From: Bacillota bacterium
GTDB lineage: Bacteria > Bacillota > Clostridia > Lachnospirales > Lachnospiraceae
NCBI GenBank assembly: GCA_023434365.1
Contig: JAEYSV010000016.1
Span: 186,001 to 250,000 of the forward strand
Length of the DNA stretch: 64,000 bases
Direction of reading: 5' to 3'
A model generated the notes under the pieces. It made no database searches. It was not told the origin of the DNA and saw nothing but the letters and a program-made list of their open reading frames with translations. Both the position numbers and the translations under genes were made by a program. This document shows positions 42,526 to 52,580 of this stretch, piece after piece. The number at the start of each line of letters is the position of its first letter. The stretch's first letter is position 1.

Positions 42526-43203
42526 TTAGTCTTGCTTTGTATCCTCGAAACCGTTTACTTCATTCTCATTTAATGTATCAGAAGAATATCTCGGTTCAAT
42601 TGGTCTCATTTGATTCATTGGTCCTACCTGGTTCATTGGTCCAGCTTGATTCATTGGTCCATATCCATACATTGGTCCCATTGGATTCATTTTCCCATAT
42701 ACATAAACAGGTCTTACTTTGCAAGAATATATTACTCTAGTATCGCATAAAATATCGTGCAATGCTCTCTTTTGACGATCTGCTCCTATCATAAAATACC
42801 CAATATACATTACGACGCCAGACAAATATCGACCAATAGTCTCTCGATATAATACATTGATAAATGTTAGCTTGCTTTCATCTTCACTAATTACCCGTAA
42901 ATTGAATGCTCTTTTTCCTAAGGTCGCTCCAGTATAATAAGTCATTAATACAAAATAACTTACTCCTGCCAGATAAATAAAAACATCCCATATACTGTAT
43001 TGAAATAAAACATTCTTTGTAAGTGGAAAATCTGAGTTAAAAAGCGAGACAAAGGCAACCGGCAACTTTACAACTAAAAGTACTGTTCCAGTAATAATAC
43101 TGTCAATCAACCATGCAGCAAGTCGGGCAAAAAAACCTCCATAAAATGTTACTTCCTGCTCATTGTTTTTGTTTTCGTTATTTACTGATTCATGGTTTTG
43201 CAT
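42526..43203 (-). CDS. RDD-family membrane protein with GPMNQ repeat tail
   Basis: A 225-residue protein with an RDD domain: FYGGFFARLAAWLIDSIITG (Arg, Asp conserved), three to four hydrophobic segments (about 30-150) and TGATLGKRAFNLRVI. The C-terminal 60 residues are cytoplasmic or extracellular and contain GPM(N/Y)Q-type repeats rich in Met, Pro and Asn. Function of RDD proteins is unclear; transport has been suggested. It overlaps sppA by 14 bases, so the two are coupled. Confidence 0.85.
   Translation of the reverse strand: MQNHESVNNENKNNEQEVTFYGGFFARLAAWLIDSIITGTVLLVVKLPVAFVSLFNSDFPLTKNVLFQYSIWDVFIYLAGVSYFVLMTYYTGATLGKRAFNLRVISEDESKLTFINVLYRETIGRYLSGVVMYIGYFMIGADRQKRALHDILCDTRVIYSCKVRPVYVYGKMNPMGPMYGYGPMNQAGPMNQVGPMNQMRPIEPRYSSDTLNENEVNGFEDTKQD
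42598..42690 (-). repeat. Short tandem repeats encoding GPMNQ-like units
   Basis: Units of about 15 bases (plus-strand TTCATTGGTCC core) repeated five to six times inside the 3' end of the RDD gene. The frame is maintained. Confidence 0.7.
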
Positions 43204-44191
43204 AATACATCGGCACCCCGCTTCCCTGTTTTTCTACAAATTCAGCTAGTACTTCAGCATCAGAACGCGACTTCATCCCATCTGCAAGTTTGCCAAATAA
43301 ATAACTTAGGGAATCTGTTGCCTCATTGGAAGGTTCATAAAATACTACTGGACCAACCTGATCATTTACATAGCCTTCTGCGTCCTCATACGTCAAAACA
43401 ACTTCATCAATAAGATTTTGATCCTTTGCTTGTTTCGCAGAAAAGATTCTTCCATCAGCTGCTTCTTTTACTTCAGAAACTTCCATATTTCTTCCATCTG
43501 CTACTATTTCCACAAATTGGTCATAGCTTTCATCAACAAGAGATTGCAAGATAGCTTTTTGTTCCTCTGTCATGTCTTCTCCACTAGAGCCCATTGCTTT
43601 ATTAGCTCCACTAGTAATGTTAATCTCTTTGATTCCAAGCTTGTCATATAATTCTTTATAATTAGTCAACGAAATAATAACTCCAATTGAGCCAGTCCAC
43701 GTATTACGATTTGCCATAATATAATCAGAGGCCATACTAATATAATAACCACCACTACAAGCTTCACTAGCCATATAAGTATAGACCGGTCGGTTTGTTA
43801 TCTCTTTATATTCCAATAGTTTTAAATACAATTCATCACTTGCAGTTACTGTTCCTCCAGGTGAATTTACATATAACATAATGCCTTTATTCGCGTCATT
43901 ACTAATTAAAGCATTAATATAATCCAACGTATTCTGATGATAATAAGTAGCAGTTTCAAACAACGAAGTAGTTTCACTCTCCATGATTACCCCTTCAACT
44001 CTTACCACTGCAATAAAATTGTTTGCTGGAAAACTAAATTCTCCTTCTTCGCTAGATGAAATCCCCATCAAATCAAAAAAAGAGTTACCCCCTATTTCGC
44101 TTGTAAAGCTATTTACAAGTACACTTGATGCACAGACAAATACAAATACTATGCCTGCTACCACTAAGCCAATAATTTGTTTATTCTTCAT
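43190..44191 (-). CDS. sppA: Signal peptide peptidase SppA (36K type)
   Basis: SppA (333 aa) is a membrane-bound serine protease that degrades cleaved signal peptides. It has an N-terminal helix (about 7-28), YVNSPGGTVTASDELY, the catalytic Ser in SEACSGGYYISMASD and the likely general base Lys in TSGANKAMGSSGE. AGGG precedes the ATG. It is followed by the overlapping RDD gene. Confidence 0.93.
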   Translation of the reverse strand: MKNKQIIGLVVAGIVFVFVCASSVLVNSFTSEIGGNSFFDLMGISSSEEGEFSFPANNFIAVVRVEGVIMESETTSLFETATYYHQNTLDYINALISNDANKGIMLYVNSPGGTVTASDELYLKLLEYKEITNRPVYTYMASEACSGGYYISMASDYIMANRNTWTGSIGVIISLTNYKELYDKLGIKEINITSGANKAMGSSGEDMTEEQKAILQSLVDESYDQFVEIVADGRNMEVSEVKEAADGRIFSAKQAKDQNLIDEVVLTYEDAEGYVNDQVGPVVFYEPSNEATDSLSYLFGKLADGMKSRSDAEVLAEFVEKQGSGVPMYYAKP

Positions 44192-44247
44192 CTTTTTCCC
44201 TACTTTCCTTTTTCTTTTATACTCATATTATGTCATAGATAAAAATA

Positions 44248-44275
44248 ACAGGAAGGAGTTTTCACTCCTTCCTAA
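44248..44275 (-). terminator. Terminator after glgP
   Basis: Perfect 10-bp stem AGGAAGGAGT/ACTCCTTCCT with a 4-base loop, followed on the minus strand by GTTATTTTT. It lies about 45 bases past glgP. Confidence 0.75.
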
Positions 44276-44321
44276 ATTGTACCATATTCTGTTTATTTTT
44301 CAAATTAAGAATTAAATAAAT

Positions 44322-46775
44322 CTATACCTCCACATGAACATGGTCTAAGCACCATATATCCTCTACATATTCTTCAATAGTACGGTCAGAAGAAAATTTG
44401 CCACAACTAGCAGTATTAAGAATAGCACTCCTAGCCCACCCTGCACTATCAAGGTAACGACGTTCAATCTCCTTTTGCGCAGCTTCATAAGGGCGGAAAT
44501 CCTTTAAAATAAAATACTGGTCGGCTCGCTCTCCACCATTTGTATCAAGCAAACTATTATATATCTCTCTAAATAATTCTGAGTTCTCTGGTGAATAGTA
44601 ACCATCTATCAACTGAGTCATTACCGCACGGATATCCTGATCAGTATTGTAAATATCCCTAGGATTATATCCGCCATTATTCTCAAAATCAATTACCTCT
44701 TTTGAAGAAAGTCCAAAAATAACAGTATGCTCATTCCCTACTTCTTCTACAATTTCGACATTAGCTCCATCCATAGTGCCTATTGTAATTGCACCATTTA
44801 ACATGAACTTCATGTTACCTGTACCAGAAGCTTCCTTGCTTGCTGTCGAAATCTGTTCAGATACATCACTTGCTGCAAAAATCAATTCTGCATTCGAAAC
44901 CCTATAATTTTCAATAAACACAACTTTTATCTTACTATTAATTGATTTATCGTTATTTATTACTTCTCCAACATTATTTATTAACTTAATAATAGCTTTT
45001 GCACGACGATATCCAGCACTTGCTTTGGCACCAAATATAAAGGTTCTTGGATAAAATTCCATGTCTGGATTTCTCTTCAACTGATTATACAGATGCATAA
45101 CATGTAAGATATTTAGGAATTGTCGCTTATACTCATGTAAACGTTTTACCTGTACATCAAAAATAGAACGTGGATCTACTTCTATCCCATTATGCTTCTT
45201 TATATACTCTGCCAGGCGAACTTTATTCTGGTATTTAATATTCATAAACTCTTTTTGACATTTTTCATCGTCTGCATAGATTTTTAATTCACTCATGTGA
45301 GAGAGGTTTGTAATCCAGTCTGATCCAATCTTTGAAGTTACCCAATCAGCAAGCAAAGGATTCCCATGTAATAAGAATCTTCTTTGGGTAATACCATTGG
45401 TCTTGTTCGTGAACTTCTCTGGGTACATTTGATAAAAATCCTTTAGTACCTCATTCTTTAGAATCTCCGTATGCAATCTGGCTACCCCATTTACTTTAGC
45501 GCCACCAATAATTGCAAGGTTGGCCATTTTCACTTGACCATCATAAACAATTGCCATTTTAGACAATTTATTATGATCACCTGGATAACGACTTTGCACC
45601 TCTATAATAAATCTGCGATTAATTTCCTCTACTATCTGATAAATTCTTGGTAATAGTCTGGAAAAGAGTTCTAATGGCCACTTTTCTAATGCCTCTTGCA
45701 TAATTGTATGATTTGTATAAGCACATGCTTTCGTTGTAACCTCCCATGCCTCATCCCATTCTAAGTCATAATCATCCATTAATATTCGCATTAACTCAGC
45801 AACTGCCACCGTAGGGTGTGTATCATTTAATTGGAAACATACTTTCTCATGCAATCTTCGTACATTATTGTGACGTTCTAAATATTTACTTACCGCACGT
45901 TGAATACTAGCTGAAACAAAGAAATACTGTTGTTTCAGCCGTAGCTCTTTTCCGGCATAGTGGTTATCGTTAGGATATAGCACTTCGCAAATTGTCCTTG
46001 CCAAATTTTCTTGCTCAACCGCTTTATGATAATCTCCTTTATCAAAAGAATCAAGATTGAAAGAAGTAATTGCTTCAGCATCCCAAATCCGTAGAGTGTT
46101 TACGACGTTATTACCATATCCTACAATTGGCAAATCATATGGTACTGCAAGAACGGAATTATAATTTTCCTGAACAAATCGTTCCCGACCCTTTTCATCT
46201 CGTGTTATACGAACATAACCTCCAAACTTTATTTGGACCGCATATTCACTTCGCTTCATTTCAAATGGGTATCCATGTTTTAGCCACTCGTCTGGTACCT
46301 CAATCTGATATCCATTTTCAATCTTTTGTTCAAACATTCCGTATTTATAACGAATACCGCAACCATATGCAGGATATCCAAGCGTAGATAATGACTCAAG
46401 AAAACATGCTGCTAATCTGCCTAATCCACCATTCCCTAGTGCTGGATCAGCTTCTTCCTCTTCAATATCTTCAAGTTTTATTCCTAACTCCTCCAGAGCT
46501 TGCTTTACTTCATTATCAGCTTTTAGTGCTATAATGCTATTTCCTAATGCACGACCAACCAAAAACTCCATAGAAAGATAATAAAGTGTCTTTGCATCCT
46601 TTTCTTCATACGCTTTATGTGTTGCCATCCAGTTGTCTATAATAACATCCTTTACCGCATAAGATACGGCCTGAAAGATTTGCTGATTTGTTGCTTCCTC
46701 AATTGACTTTCGGTATAGAACTTTTAGATTATCTTTAATATTGATTTTTAACTCCTCTTTGTTAAATTTCTGCAT
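44322..46775 (-). CDS. glgP: Glycogen/maltodextrin phosphorylase
   Basis: GlgP (817 aa) releases glucose 1-phosphate from alpha-1,4-glucans. Conserved blocks are YYLSMEFLVGRALGNS, DPALGNGGLGRLAACFLES, VFQLNDTHPTVAVAEL, KRLHEYKRQFLN and the pyridoxal-phosphate site EASGTGNMKFMLNGA. Length is standard, and AAGGAGGG precedes the ATG. It is monocistronic. With GlgC/GlgD it completes the reserve-glucan cycle. Confidence 0.96.
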   Translation of the reverse strand: MQKFNKEELKINIKDNLKVLYRKSIEEATNQQIFQAVSYAVKDVIIDNWMATHKAYEEKDAKTLYYLSMEFLVGRALGNSIIALKADNEVKQALEELGIKLEDIEEEEADPALGNGGLGRLAACFLESLSTLGYPAYGCGIRYKYGMFEQKIENGYQIEVPDEWLKHGYPFEMKRSEYAVQIKFGGYVRITRDEKGRERFVQENYNSVLAVPYDLPIVGYGNNVVNTLRIWDAEAITSFNLDSFDKGDYHKAVEQENLARTICEVLYPNDNHYAGKELRLKQQYFFVSASIQRAVSKYLERHNNVRRLHEKVCFQLNDTHPTVAVAELMRILMDDYDLEWDEAWEVTTKACAYTNHTIMQEALEKWPLELFSRLLPRIYQIVEEINRRFIIEVQSRYPGDHNKLSKMAIVYDGQVKMANLAIIGGAKVNGVARLHTEILKNEVLKDFYQMYPEKFTNKTNGITQRRFLLHGNPLLADWVTSKIGSDWITNLSHMSELKIYADDEKCQKEFMNIKYQNKVRLAEYIKKHNGIEVDPRSIFDVQVKRLHEYKRQFLNILHVMHLYNQLKRNPDMEFYPRTFIFGAKASAGYRRAKAIIKLINNVGEVINNDKSINSKIKVVFIENYRVSNAELIFAASDVSEQISTASKEASGTGNMKFMLNGAITIGTMDGANVEIVEEVGNEHTVIFGLSSKEVIDFENNGGYNPRDIYNTDQDIRAVMTQLIDGYYSPENSELFREIYNSLLDTNGGERADQYFILKDFRPYEAAQKEIERRYLDSAGWARSAILNTASCGKFSSDRTIEEYVEDIWCLDHVHVEV

Positions 46776-46848
46776 ATAAGCCCTCCTTATTAAAAGTTGT
46801 CTGCTTCCTTCTATATGCTCGAATATTTCTTTCGAATATGTATCTTTA

Positions 46849-46876
46849 ATTATATATCATGATTTACCAATTGCAA
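46849..46876 (-). promoter_or_regulatory. Promoter of glgP
   Basis: Minus strand: -35 TTGCAA (46871-46876), 16-nt spacer, -10 TATAAT (46849-46854), about 75 bases before the start. Confidence 0.6.
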
Positions 46877-46966
46877 ATAGACAATTATTCTAAAACTATG
46901 CTACTCTTTACGCTCTCATACATTAATTTAATATAACAAACACTTGTTTTACACTAATAGTAAGAA

Positions 46967-47007
46967 AGGCGTATTGTATGAATCCATCGGGAATCGACAA
47001 TACGCCT
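46967..47007 (-). terminator. Terminator of ileS
   Basis: Perfect 11-bp stem AGGCGTATTGT/ACAATACGCCT followed on the minus strand by TTTCTT. Confidence 0.75.
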
Positions 47008-47090
47008 GTATATAACTATTTTATGATAATATCTTTAAAAAGTTCCTATTTTCAAAATATTAGATCATTTTTATTCACTTATTATAGTCT

Positions 47091-50000
47091 TTATACCTCA
47101 ACTTTTTTTACTCCAAGTGTAACAGCTTCATTATTAATATTCCATTCTTTCACATAACCTTCTAATGAAGCAAATTCTATCTTGTCAGCAAGTACTTTAG
47201 CCTGAATAATATTTGCATTCTTGCTAAGCACTTCATTAAGCATTTCATTACCTTGTGCATATACTACAATATGATCCATTACTTCAAAATCAGCTTCTTT
47301 ACGCATTGTTTGAATCTTACTAATTAATTCATACACATAACCTTCTTCAATAAGCTCTTTCGTAAGATTAGTATCTAGCACAACAGTAATGCCATGATCA
47401 GAGTCTGAGACATATCCTTCTGTTTGAGCAGTTTCTATTAACAAGTCATCTTTTTCTAATATTTCTTCTACACCATCTAACACTACGGTAAGTTTACCAG
47501 TTTCATTGATTTCATCCATAGCCACATTACCATTTAAAGTAGAGAGCACTTCTTTTAGTGCATTTAACTGCTTACCAAACCTTCTGCCAAGTGTTCTTAG
47601 CTGAGGCTTAAATGTGTAGGAAGTAAAGTCACGTACATCGCTTGTAAACTTCACTTCTTTTACATTCAACTCTTCTTGAATTATATCTTTGTAAAAATCA
47701 CCTAATTCATCTGCTTCTGCTCTAACATACATTCTACCAATTGGCTGACGATTCTTAATGTTTACAGCATTACGACAGGCACGACCAAGCACTACAATAT
47801 CAAGTACTTCCTCCATATCTTCCTCTAACGCTTTATCGATAAACGCTTCGTTCACCTCTGGAAAATCACACAGGTGGATACTTTCTTGTGCATTTTTATC
47901 AATATTACGAACCAGGTTCTGATAAATATCCTCTGTCATAAATGGAATCATTGGAGCTGCTGCCTTACAAATCGTAACCAATGCAGTATATAATGTCATA
48001 TAGGCATTAATTTTGTCTTGCTCCATTCCCTTTGCCCAAAAACGTTCACGCCCACGTCTAACATACCAATTACTCATTTCGTCTACAAAATCCTGCAATG
48101 CTCGAGCAGTTTCAGGAATTTTATAATTTTCCAAATTTTCATCAACTACTTTTACTACTGTATTTAATCTACTTAAGAGCCATTTATCCATTACTGGTAG
48201 TTTATCATATTCTAAAGCATATTTTGTCGCATCAAACTGATCAATATTAGCATACAATACAAAGAAAGCATAGGTATTCCACAACGTTCCCATGAATTTA
48301 CGTTGGCCTTCAACTACTGCTTTTCCATGGAAACGATTTGGCAACCATGGAGCAGAGTTAACATAGAAATACCAACGAATTGCATCTGCACCATAAGTTT
48401 CTAAAGCATCAAATGGGTCAACTGCATTTCCTTTGGATTTTGACATCTTTTGACCATTCTCATCTTGAACATGACCTAAAACAATAACATTCTTATATGG
48501 TGCTTTGTTAAAGATTAATGTCGAAATAGCCAATAATGAGTAGAACCATCCTCTTGTCTGGTCAACAGCTTCACTAATGAAATCCGCAGGGAACTGTTGT
48601 TCAAATAATTCTTTATTTTCAAATGGATAATGATGTTGTGCAAATGGCATTGCACCACTATCAAACCAGCAGTCAATTACTTCTGGAACACGTTTCATTG
48701 ACTTACCACAGGAAGGACATGTAATCGTTACAGCATCAATAAAAGGTCGATGCAATTCGATATTCTCTGGACAATTATCAGACATAGAGCGTAATTCTTC
48801 TTTGCTTCCGATAGAGTGCATATGCCCACATTCACATTCCCAGATATTAAGTGGTGTTCCCCAATAACGATTACGACTAACACCCCAGTCCTGAACATTT
48901 TCTAACCAGTCACCAAAACGACCTTTACCAATGCTTTCAGGAATCCAATTAATCGTGTTATTATTACGAATTAAATCTTCTTTTACGGCTGTCATCTTAA
49001 TAAACCATGATTCTCTTGCATAATAAAGCAGAGGTGTATCACATCTCCAACAGAATGGATAACTATGTTCGTACTTTAATACTTTAAAAAGAAGTTTTAA
49101 TTCCCCTAGCTTTTTCAAAATACCTTCATCTGCTTTTTTACAGAACTGTCCTGCAAAATCAATTACTTCGGCTTTCATCTGACCTTTTTCATCAACTAAC
49201 TGAACTAAAGGCAAATCATATCTACGGCCTACATTAGCATCATCTTCACCAAAAGCAGGTGCGATATGAACAACACCAGTACCATCACTCAATGTAACAT
49301 AATTATCACACGTAACATAGAATGCTTTTTTACCACCTACTGTCGTTCTATCTCCAGGATCTGCAATGGTTCCATTTGCATTATTAAATGCATAATCAAA
49401 TAATGGAATGTACTGTTTATATTCTAGGTCTTTTCCAGTCATTGTTTCGACAATTTCATATTTTCCGTCAATAACAGAGCAAAGTGCTTCTGCTAAATAG
49501 TAATATTCTATTGCGACAGCAGTTTCTTCTTCCCCTTCTTTTACGACATCATTTCTTTCATTAACCTGAACCTTTACTTTAACATAAGTTTCTTTTGGGT
49601 TTACACAAAGGCCTACATTACTTGGAAGCGTCCATGGTGTAGTTGTCCAAGCTAAGATATATTCATTCTCCGCCCCTTTGACGCGGAATTTAGCAATTAC
49701 TGACTTTTCTTTTACATCTTTGTAACCTTGTGCTACTTCATGACTACTTAGTGGAGTTCCACAACGAGGGCAATAAGGGACAATCTTATAACCTTTGTAT
49801 AATAATTTCTTCTCCCAGATCTGCTTTAATGCCCACCATTCTGACTCTATAAAATCGTCATGATACGTTACATAAGGATCATTCATATCTGCCCAAAAAC
49901 CAACCGTGCCGGAAAAGTCCTCCCACATTCCTTTATATTTCCAAACACTTTCTTTACATTTATCTATAAATGGTTCTAATCCATATTGCTCAATCTGTTC

Positions 50001-50315
50001 TTTCCCATCTAGTCCAAGTAATTTTTCTACCTCTAACTCAACAGGCAGTCCATGAGTATCCCATCCAGCTTTACGAGGAACCATATACCCTTTCATGGTA
50101 CGATATCTCGGAATCATATCTTTAATAACACGTGTTAAGACATGACCGATATGTGGTTTTCCGTTAGCCGTAGGAGGGCCATCATAAAACGTATAGGTTT
50201 CCCCTTCTTTTCTTTCATCAATACTTTTTTCGAAGATCTGATTGTCTTTCCAAAACTGTTCTACATTTTTTTCGCGATCCACGAAATTCAGATTGGTTGA
50301 TACTTTATCATACAT
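47091..50315 (-). CDS. ileS: Isoleucyl-tRNA synthetase (long, type-2-like form)
   Basis: IleRS (1074 aa) charges tRNA-Ile. It has the class I signatures PPTANGKPHIGH (HIGH, about 47-58) and GQKMSKSKGNAVDP (KMSKS), an editing domain, zinc-type CPRCGTPLSSHE, and the anticodon domain MSNWYVRRGRERFWAKG. The length and motifs fit the eukaryote-like type 2 enzymes, which in other bacteria are linked to mupirocin tolerance; that property is inference. A T-box leader with an AUC specifier lies upstream. Confidence 0.95.
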   Translation of the reverse strand: MYDKVSTNLNFVDREKNVEQFWKDNQIFEKSIDERKEGETYTFYDGPPTANGKPHIGHVLTRVIKDMIPRYRTMKGYMVPRKAGWDTHGLPVELEVEKLLGLDGKEQIEQYGLEPFIDKCKESVWKYKGMWEDFSGTVGFWADMNDPYVTYHDDFIESEWWALKQIWEKKLLYKGYKIVPYCPRCGTPLSSHEVAQGYKDVKEKSVIAKFRVKGAENEYILAWTTTPWTLPSNVGLCVNPKETYVKVKVQVNERNDVVKEGEEETAVAIEYYYLAEALCSVIDGKYEIVETMTGKDLEYKQYIPLFDYAFNNANGTIADPGDRTTVGGKKAFYVTCDNYVTLSDGTGVVHIAPAFGEDDANVGRRYDLPLVQLVDEKGQMKAEVIDFAGQFCKKADEGILKKLGELKLLFKVLKYEHSYPFCWRCDTPLLYYARESWFIKMTAVKEDLIRNNNTINWIPESIGKGRFGDWLENVQDWGVSRNRYWGTPLNIWECECGHMHSIGSKEELRSMSDNCPENIELHRPFIDAVTITCPSCGKSMKRVPEVIDCWFDSGAMPFAQHHYPFENKELFEQQFPADFISEAVDQTRGWFYSLLAISTLIFNKAPYKNVIVLGHVQDENGQKMSKSKGNAVDPFDALETYGADAIRWYFYVNSAPWLPNRFHGKAVVEGQRKFMGTLWNTYAFFVLYANIDQFDATKYALEYDKLPVMDKWLLSRLNTVVKVVDENLENYKIPETARALQDFVDEMSNWYVRRGRERFWAKGMEQDKINAYMTLYTALVTICKAAAPMIPFMTEDIYQNLVRNIDKNAQESIHLCDFPEVNEAFIDKALEEDMEEVLDIVVLGRACRNAVNIKNRQPIGRMYVRAEADELGDFYKDIIQEELNVKEVKFTSDVRDFTSYTFKPQLRTLGRRFGKQLNALKEVLSTLNGNVAMDEINETGKLTVVLDGVEEILEKDDLLIETAQTEGYVSDSDHGITVVLDTNLTKELIEEGYVYELISKIQTMRKEADFEVMDHIVVYAQGNEMLNEVLSKNANIIQAKVLADKIEFASLEGYVKEWNINNEAVTLGVKKVEV

Positions 50316-50402
50316 CCTTCTGTTCCTCCTTTATTAATACTTAATTACAGTTCAATTATTTCCATGATAATTTGCACTAATCCTTATTTCTGAATAATAA
50401 CA

Positions 50403-50690
50403 AAAAAAGCCCATCCTAAACAGGATGAACTTAACGTCATTATACCACCTCTTTACATACGAGCCATTGGACATGCCTTGACTTTATACGCTATCCTTTT
50501 AACGGGGGAATCCGGCTTAGCTTACTTAGCATCTTATTGCCGTTCGGTCTGCAACTGACAACAAAAAAATCTTACCTCTTATTTGTCATCGAGGAGTGAT
50601 ATTCAAAATCAACTACTTGTATCAGGCTCACACTCTCCCCGATTCGCTGCGACTTTCGATAATTTCTACTGTCTCCATCATGGTTTTTTC
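50403..50690 (-). promoter_or_regulatory. T-box leader controlling ileS (isoleucine specifier)
   Basis: On the minus strand a stem I region (GGGGAGAGTGTGAGCCTG ... GAATATCACTCCTCG) presents ATC, an isoleucine codon, at 50598-50600. Downstream is the T-box-like AGGTGGTATAATGACG (TGGT pairs with the ACCA end of uncharged tRNA-Ile), then a terminator with stem CATCCT/AGGATG (50412-50427) and T7. The T-box itself departs from the common TGGNACCGCG. Uncharged tRNA-Ile should favour antitermination and ileS expression. Confidence 0.85.
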
Positions 50691-50702
50691 AATATTTTCT
50701 AT

Positions 50703-50731
50703 ATCATAGTATATTCTATTTGAAAAGTCAA
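50703..50731 (-). promoter_or_regulatory. Promoter of the ileS T-box transcript
   Basis: Minus strand: -35 TTGACT (50726-50731), 17-nt spacer, -10 TATGAT (50703-50708), at the 5' edge of the T-box. Confidence 0.75.
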
Positions 50732-50741
50732 CGATGAAAAC

Positions 50742-50769
50742 TTGTGCATTTTATATAATGTGCTATAAT
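50742..50769 (+). promoter_or_regulatory. Promoter of pncB
   Basis: -35 TTGTGC (50742-50747), 16-nt spacer, extended TGC-TATAAT (50764-50769). It is divergent from the ileS promoter; the leader to pncB is about 155 bases, with nothing recognised in it. Confidence 0.6.
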
Positions 50770-50929
50770 ATGTCTTAATTTTACGATGCATTTATTGAAC
50801 AGTAGCATTGTAAAATTAATGTACTACATATTTTTATTAATATTATTAATATCAGTCCATGGTTTCTCAAATACTAATTATACACTAAACCTTGATTACG
50901 AATAGAAGCCACGACAAAAAGGAGCTCTA

Positions 50930-52384
50930 ATGAACGATAATTTAACTTTACTAACAGACTTTTATGAATTAACTATGATGCAAGGATATTTTAAAAATAA
51001 TACAAATGATACTGTAATCTTTGATGTGTTCTATCGCAGTAATCCAAGCGGAAGTGGTTATGCCATCTGTGCTGGCTTGGAACAGGTAATTGAATATATT
51101 AATAATTTACATTTTACGGATGATGACATTGCCTACCTGAAAAATACCGGTTGTTTTCACGATGACTTTTTAGAAGATCTTCGTAATTTCGAATTTACGG
51201 GTGACATTTATGCAATTCCGGAAGGAACTGTCGTTTTCCCAATGGAACCTTTAGTTAAAGTAATTGCGCCAGCTATGCAGGCTCAGTTAATAGAAACTGC
51301 ATTACTAAATATAATAAATCACCAGAGTCTGATTGCAACAAAAGCTTCTCGTGTATGCTATGCTGCAAAGGGAGAACCTGTTATGGAATTTGGCCTTCGT
51401 CGTGCACAAGGTCCTGATGCTGGTACTCTTGGTGCTAGAGCCGCTGTTATTGGTGGCTGTGTTGGTACAAGTAATGTACTATGTGCAAAAAAATATAAAG
51501 TACCTGCTTTAGGAACTCATGCTCATAGCTGGATAATGAGTTTTGATGATGAACTTACCGCATTTCGAGTATATGCAAAACTTTATCCCAAAAATGCAAC
51601 TCTCCTAGTAGATACCTATGATACCTTACGCAGTGGAGTTCCCAATGCAATTAAAGTGTTTACAGAAATGCGCGAATCTGGAAACATGCCAGAAAAATAT
51701 GGAATCCGTTTAGATAGTGGAGACCTTGCTTATTTGTCAAAAAAAGCACGTAAAATGTTAGACGCAGCTGGATTTTCAGATGCAAGCATCTGTGCTTCGA
51801 GTGACTTAGATGAATACTTGATTGACTCTCTAAAAACCCAAGGCGCTACTATAAATGTATGGGGTGTTGGAACAAATCTGATTACATCAAAAGACTGTCC
51901 TGCTTTTGGGGGTGTATACAAGTTAGCTGCCATAAAGAAAAATGGTGTCTTTACACCTAAAATAAAGGTAAGTGAAAATCAGTGGAAAATTACAAACCCT
52001 GGTAATAAAACAATTTTCCGTATCTATGATAAGGAATCTGGAAAAATTAAAGCAGACTTAATTTCATTAGCAGAAGAAACATTTTCCGAAAAGAATCCTT
52101 TATTGCTATTTGATCCAATTAACACATGGAAAAAAACTTATTTAAAAGCAGATACTTATACATTACGCGAACTTCTTGTTCCGGTTTTTCTAAACGGAAA
52201 ATGTGTATACGAATCCCCAAGTGTGTTAGAAATTCGTGATTACTGTGCCAAAGAATTGAACACATTATGGGATGAAGTAAGACGATTTACTAATCCTCAT
52301 AATGTCTATGTTGATTTATCCAGTCGTTTATGGAAGATTAAGAGTGAGTTACTAGATACTTACAATGCAATTCCTGAAGAATAA
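50930..52384 (+). CDS. pncB: Nicotinate phosphoribosyltransferase
   Basis: PncB (484 aa) makes nicotinate mononucleotide from nicotinate and PRPP with ATP, the salvage entry to NAD. It begins NLTLLTDFYELTMMQGYF and has FGLRRAQGPDAG, GTHAHSWIMSF and the phosphate-binding RLDSGDLAYLSKKAR. AAGGAG precedes the ATG. PRPP would come from Prs encoded at 20.4 kb. Confidence 0.95.
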   Translation: MNDNLTLLTDFYELTMMQGYFKNNTNDTVIFDVFYRSNPSGSGYAICAGLEQVIEYINNLHFTDDDIAYLKNTGCFHDDFLEDLRNFEFTGDIYAIPEGTVVFPMEPLVKVIAPAMQAQLIETALLNIINHQSLIATKASRVCYAAKGEPVMEFGLRRAQGPDAGTLGARAAVIGGCVGTSNVLCAKKYKVPALGTHAHSWIMSFDDELTAFRVYAKLYPKNATLLVDTYDTLRSGVPNAIKVFTEMRESGNMPEKYGIRLDSGDLAYLSKKARKMLDAAGFSDASICASSDLDEYLIDSLKTQGATINVWGVGTNLITSKDCPAFGGVYKLAAIKKNGVFTPKIKVSENQWKITNPGNKTIFRIYDKESGKIKADLISLAEETFSEKNPLLLFDPINTWKKTYLKADTYTLRELLVPVFLNGKCVYESPSVLEIRDYCAKELNTLWDEVRRFTNPHNVYVDLSSRLWKIKSELLDTYNAIPEE

Positions 52385-52405
52385 ATAGTATAATGTTATT
52401 ACCTT

Positions 52406-52458
52406 CTGCCGGTTAAAAGAGCTTTGTTCTTTATACAAGTACTTTACTACACCGGCAG
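52406..52458 (+). terminator. Possible terminator of pncB
   Basis: 8-bp stem CTGCCGGT/ACCGGCAG with a long loop (52414-52450), followed by TTATAATGTTTT. Confidence 0.5.
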
Positions 52459-52512
52459 TTATAATGTTTTCTTTATTCATTCTATACCCCTATAGCATTT
52501 CATACTTAGTGT

Positions 52513-52520
52513 GCTATAAT
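52513..52520 (+). promoter_or_regulatory. Extended -10 promoter of the VanY-type gene
   Basis: TG-C-TATAAT with -10 at 52515-52520 and no clear -35; it lies about 60 bases before the start. Confidence 0.45.
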
Positions 52521-52580
52521 CTGTGGGTATAATAGCAACATATGATGAATATTACGCATAATCAATAAGGAGGCTTAGCC

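Larger units (their letters stand above)
46776..47090. other. Intergenic region between glgP and ileS
   Basis: Holds the glgP promoter at 46849-46876 and the ileS terminator at 46967-47007. Between the glgP promoter and start there are two direct copies of CGAATAT (about 46820-46840), a possible operator. No gene was found. Confidence 0.5.
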
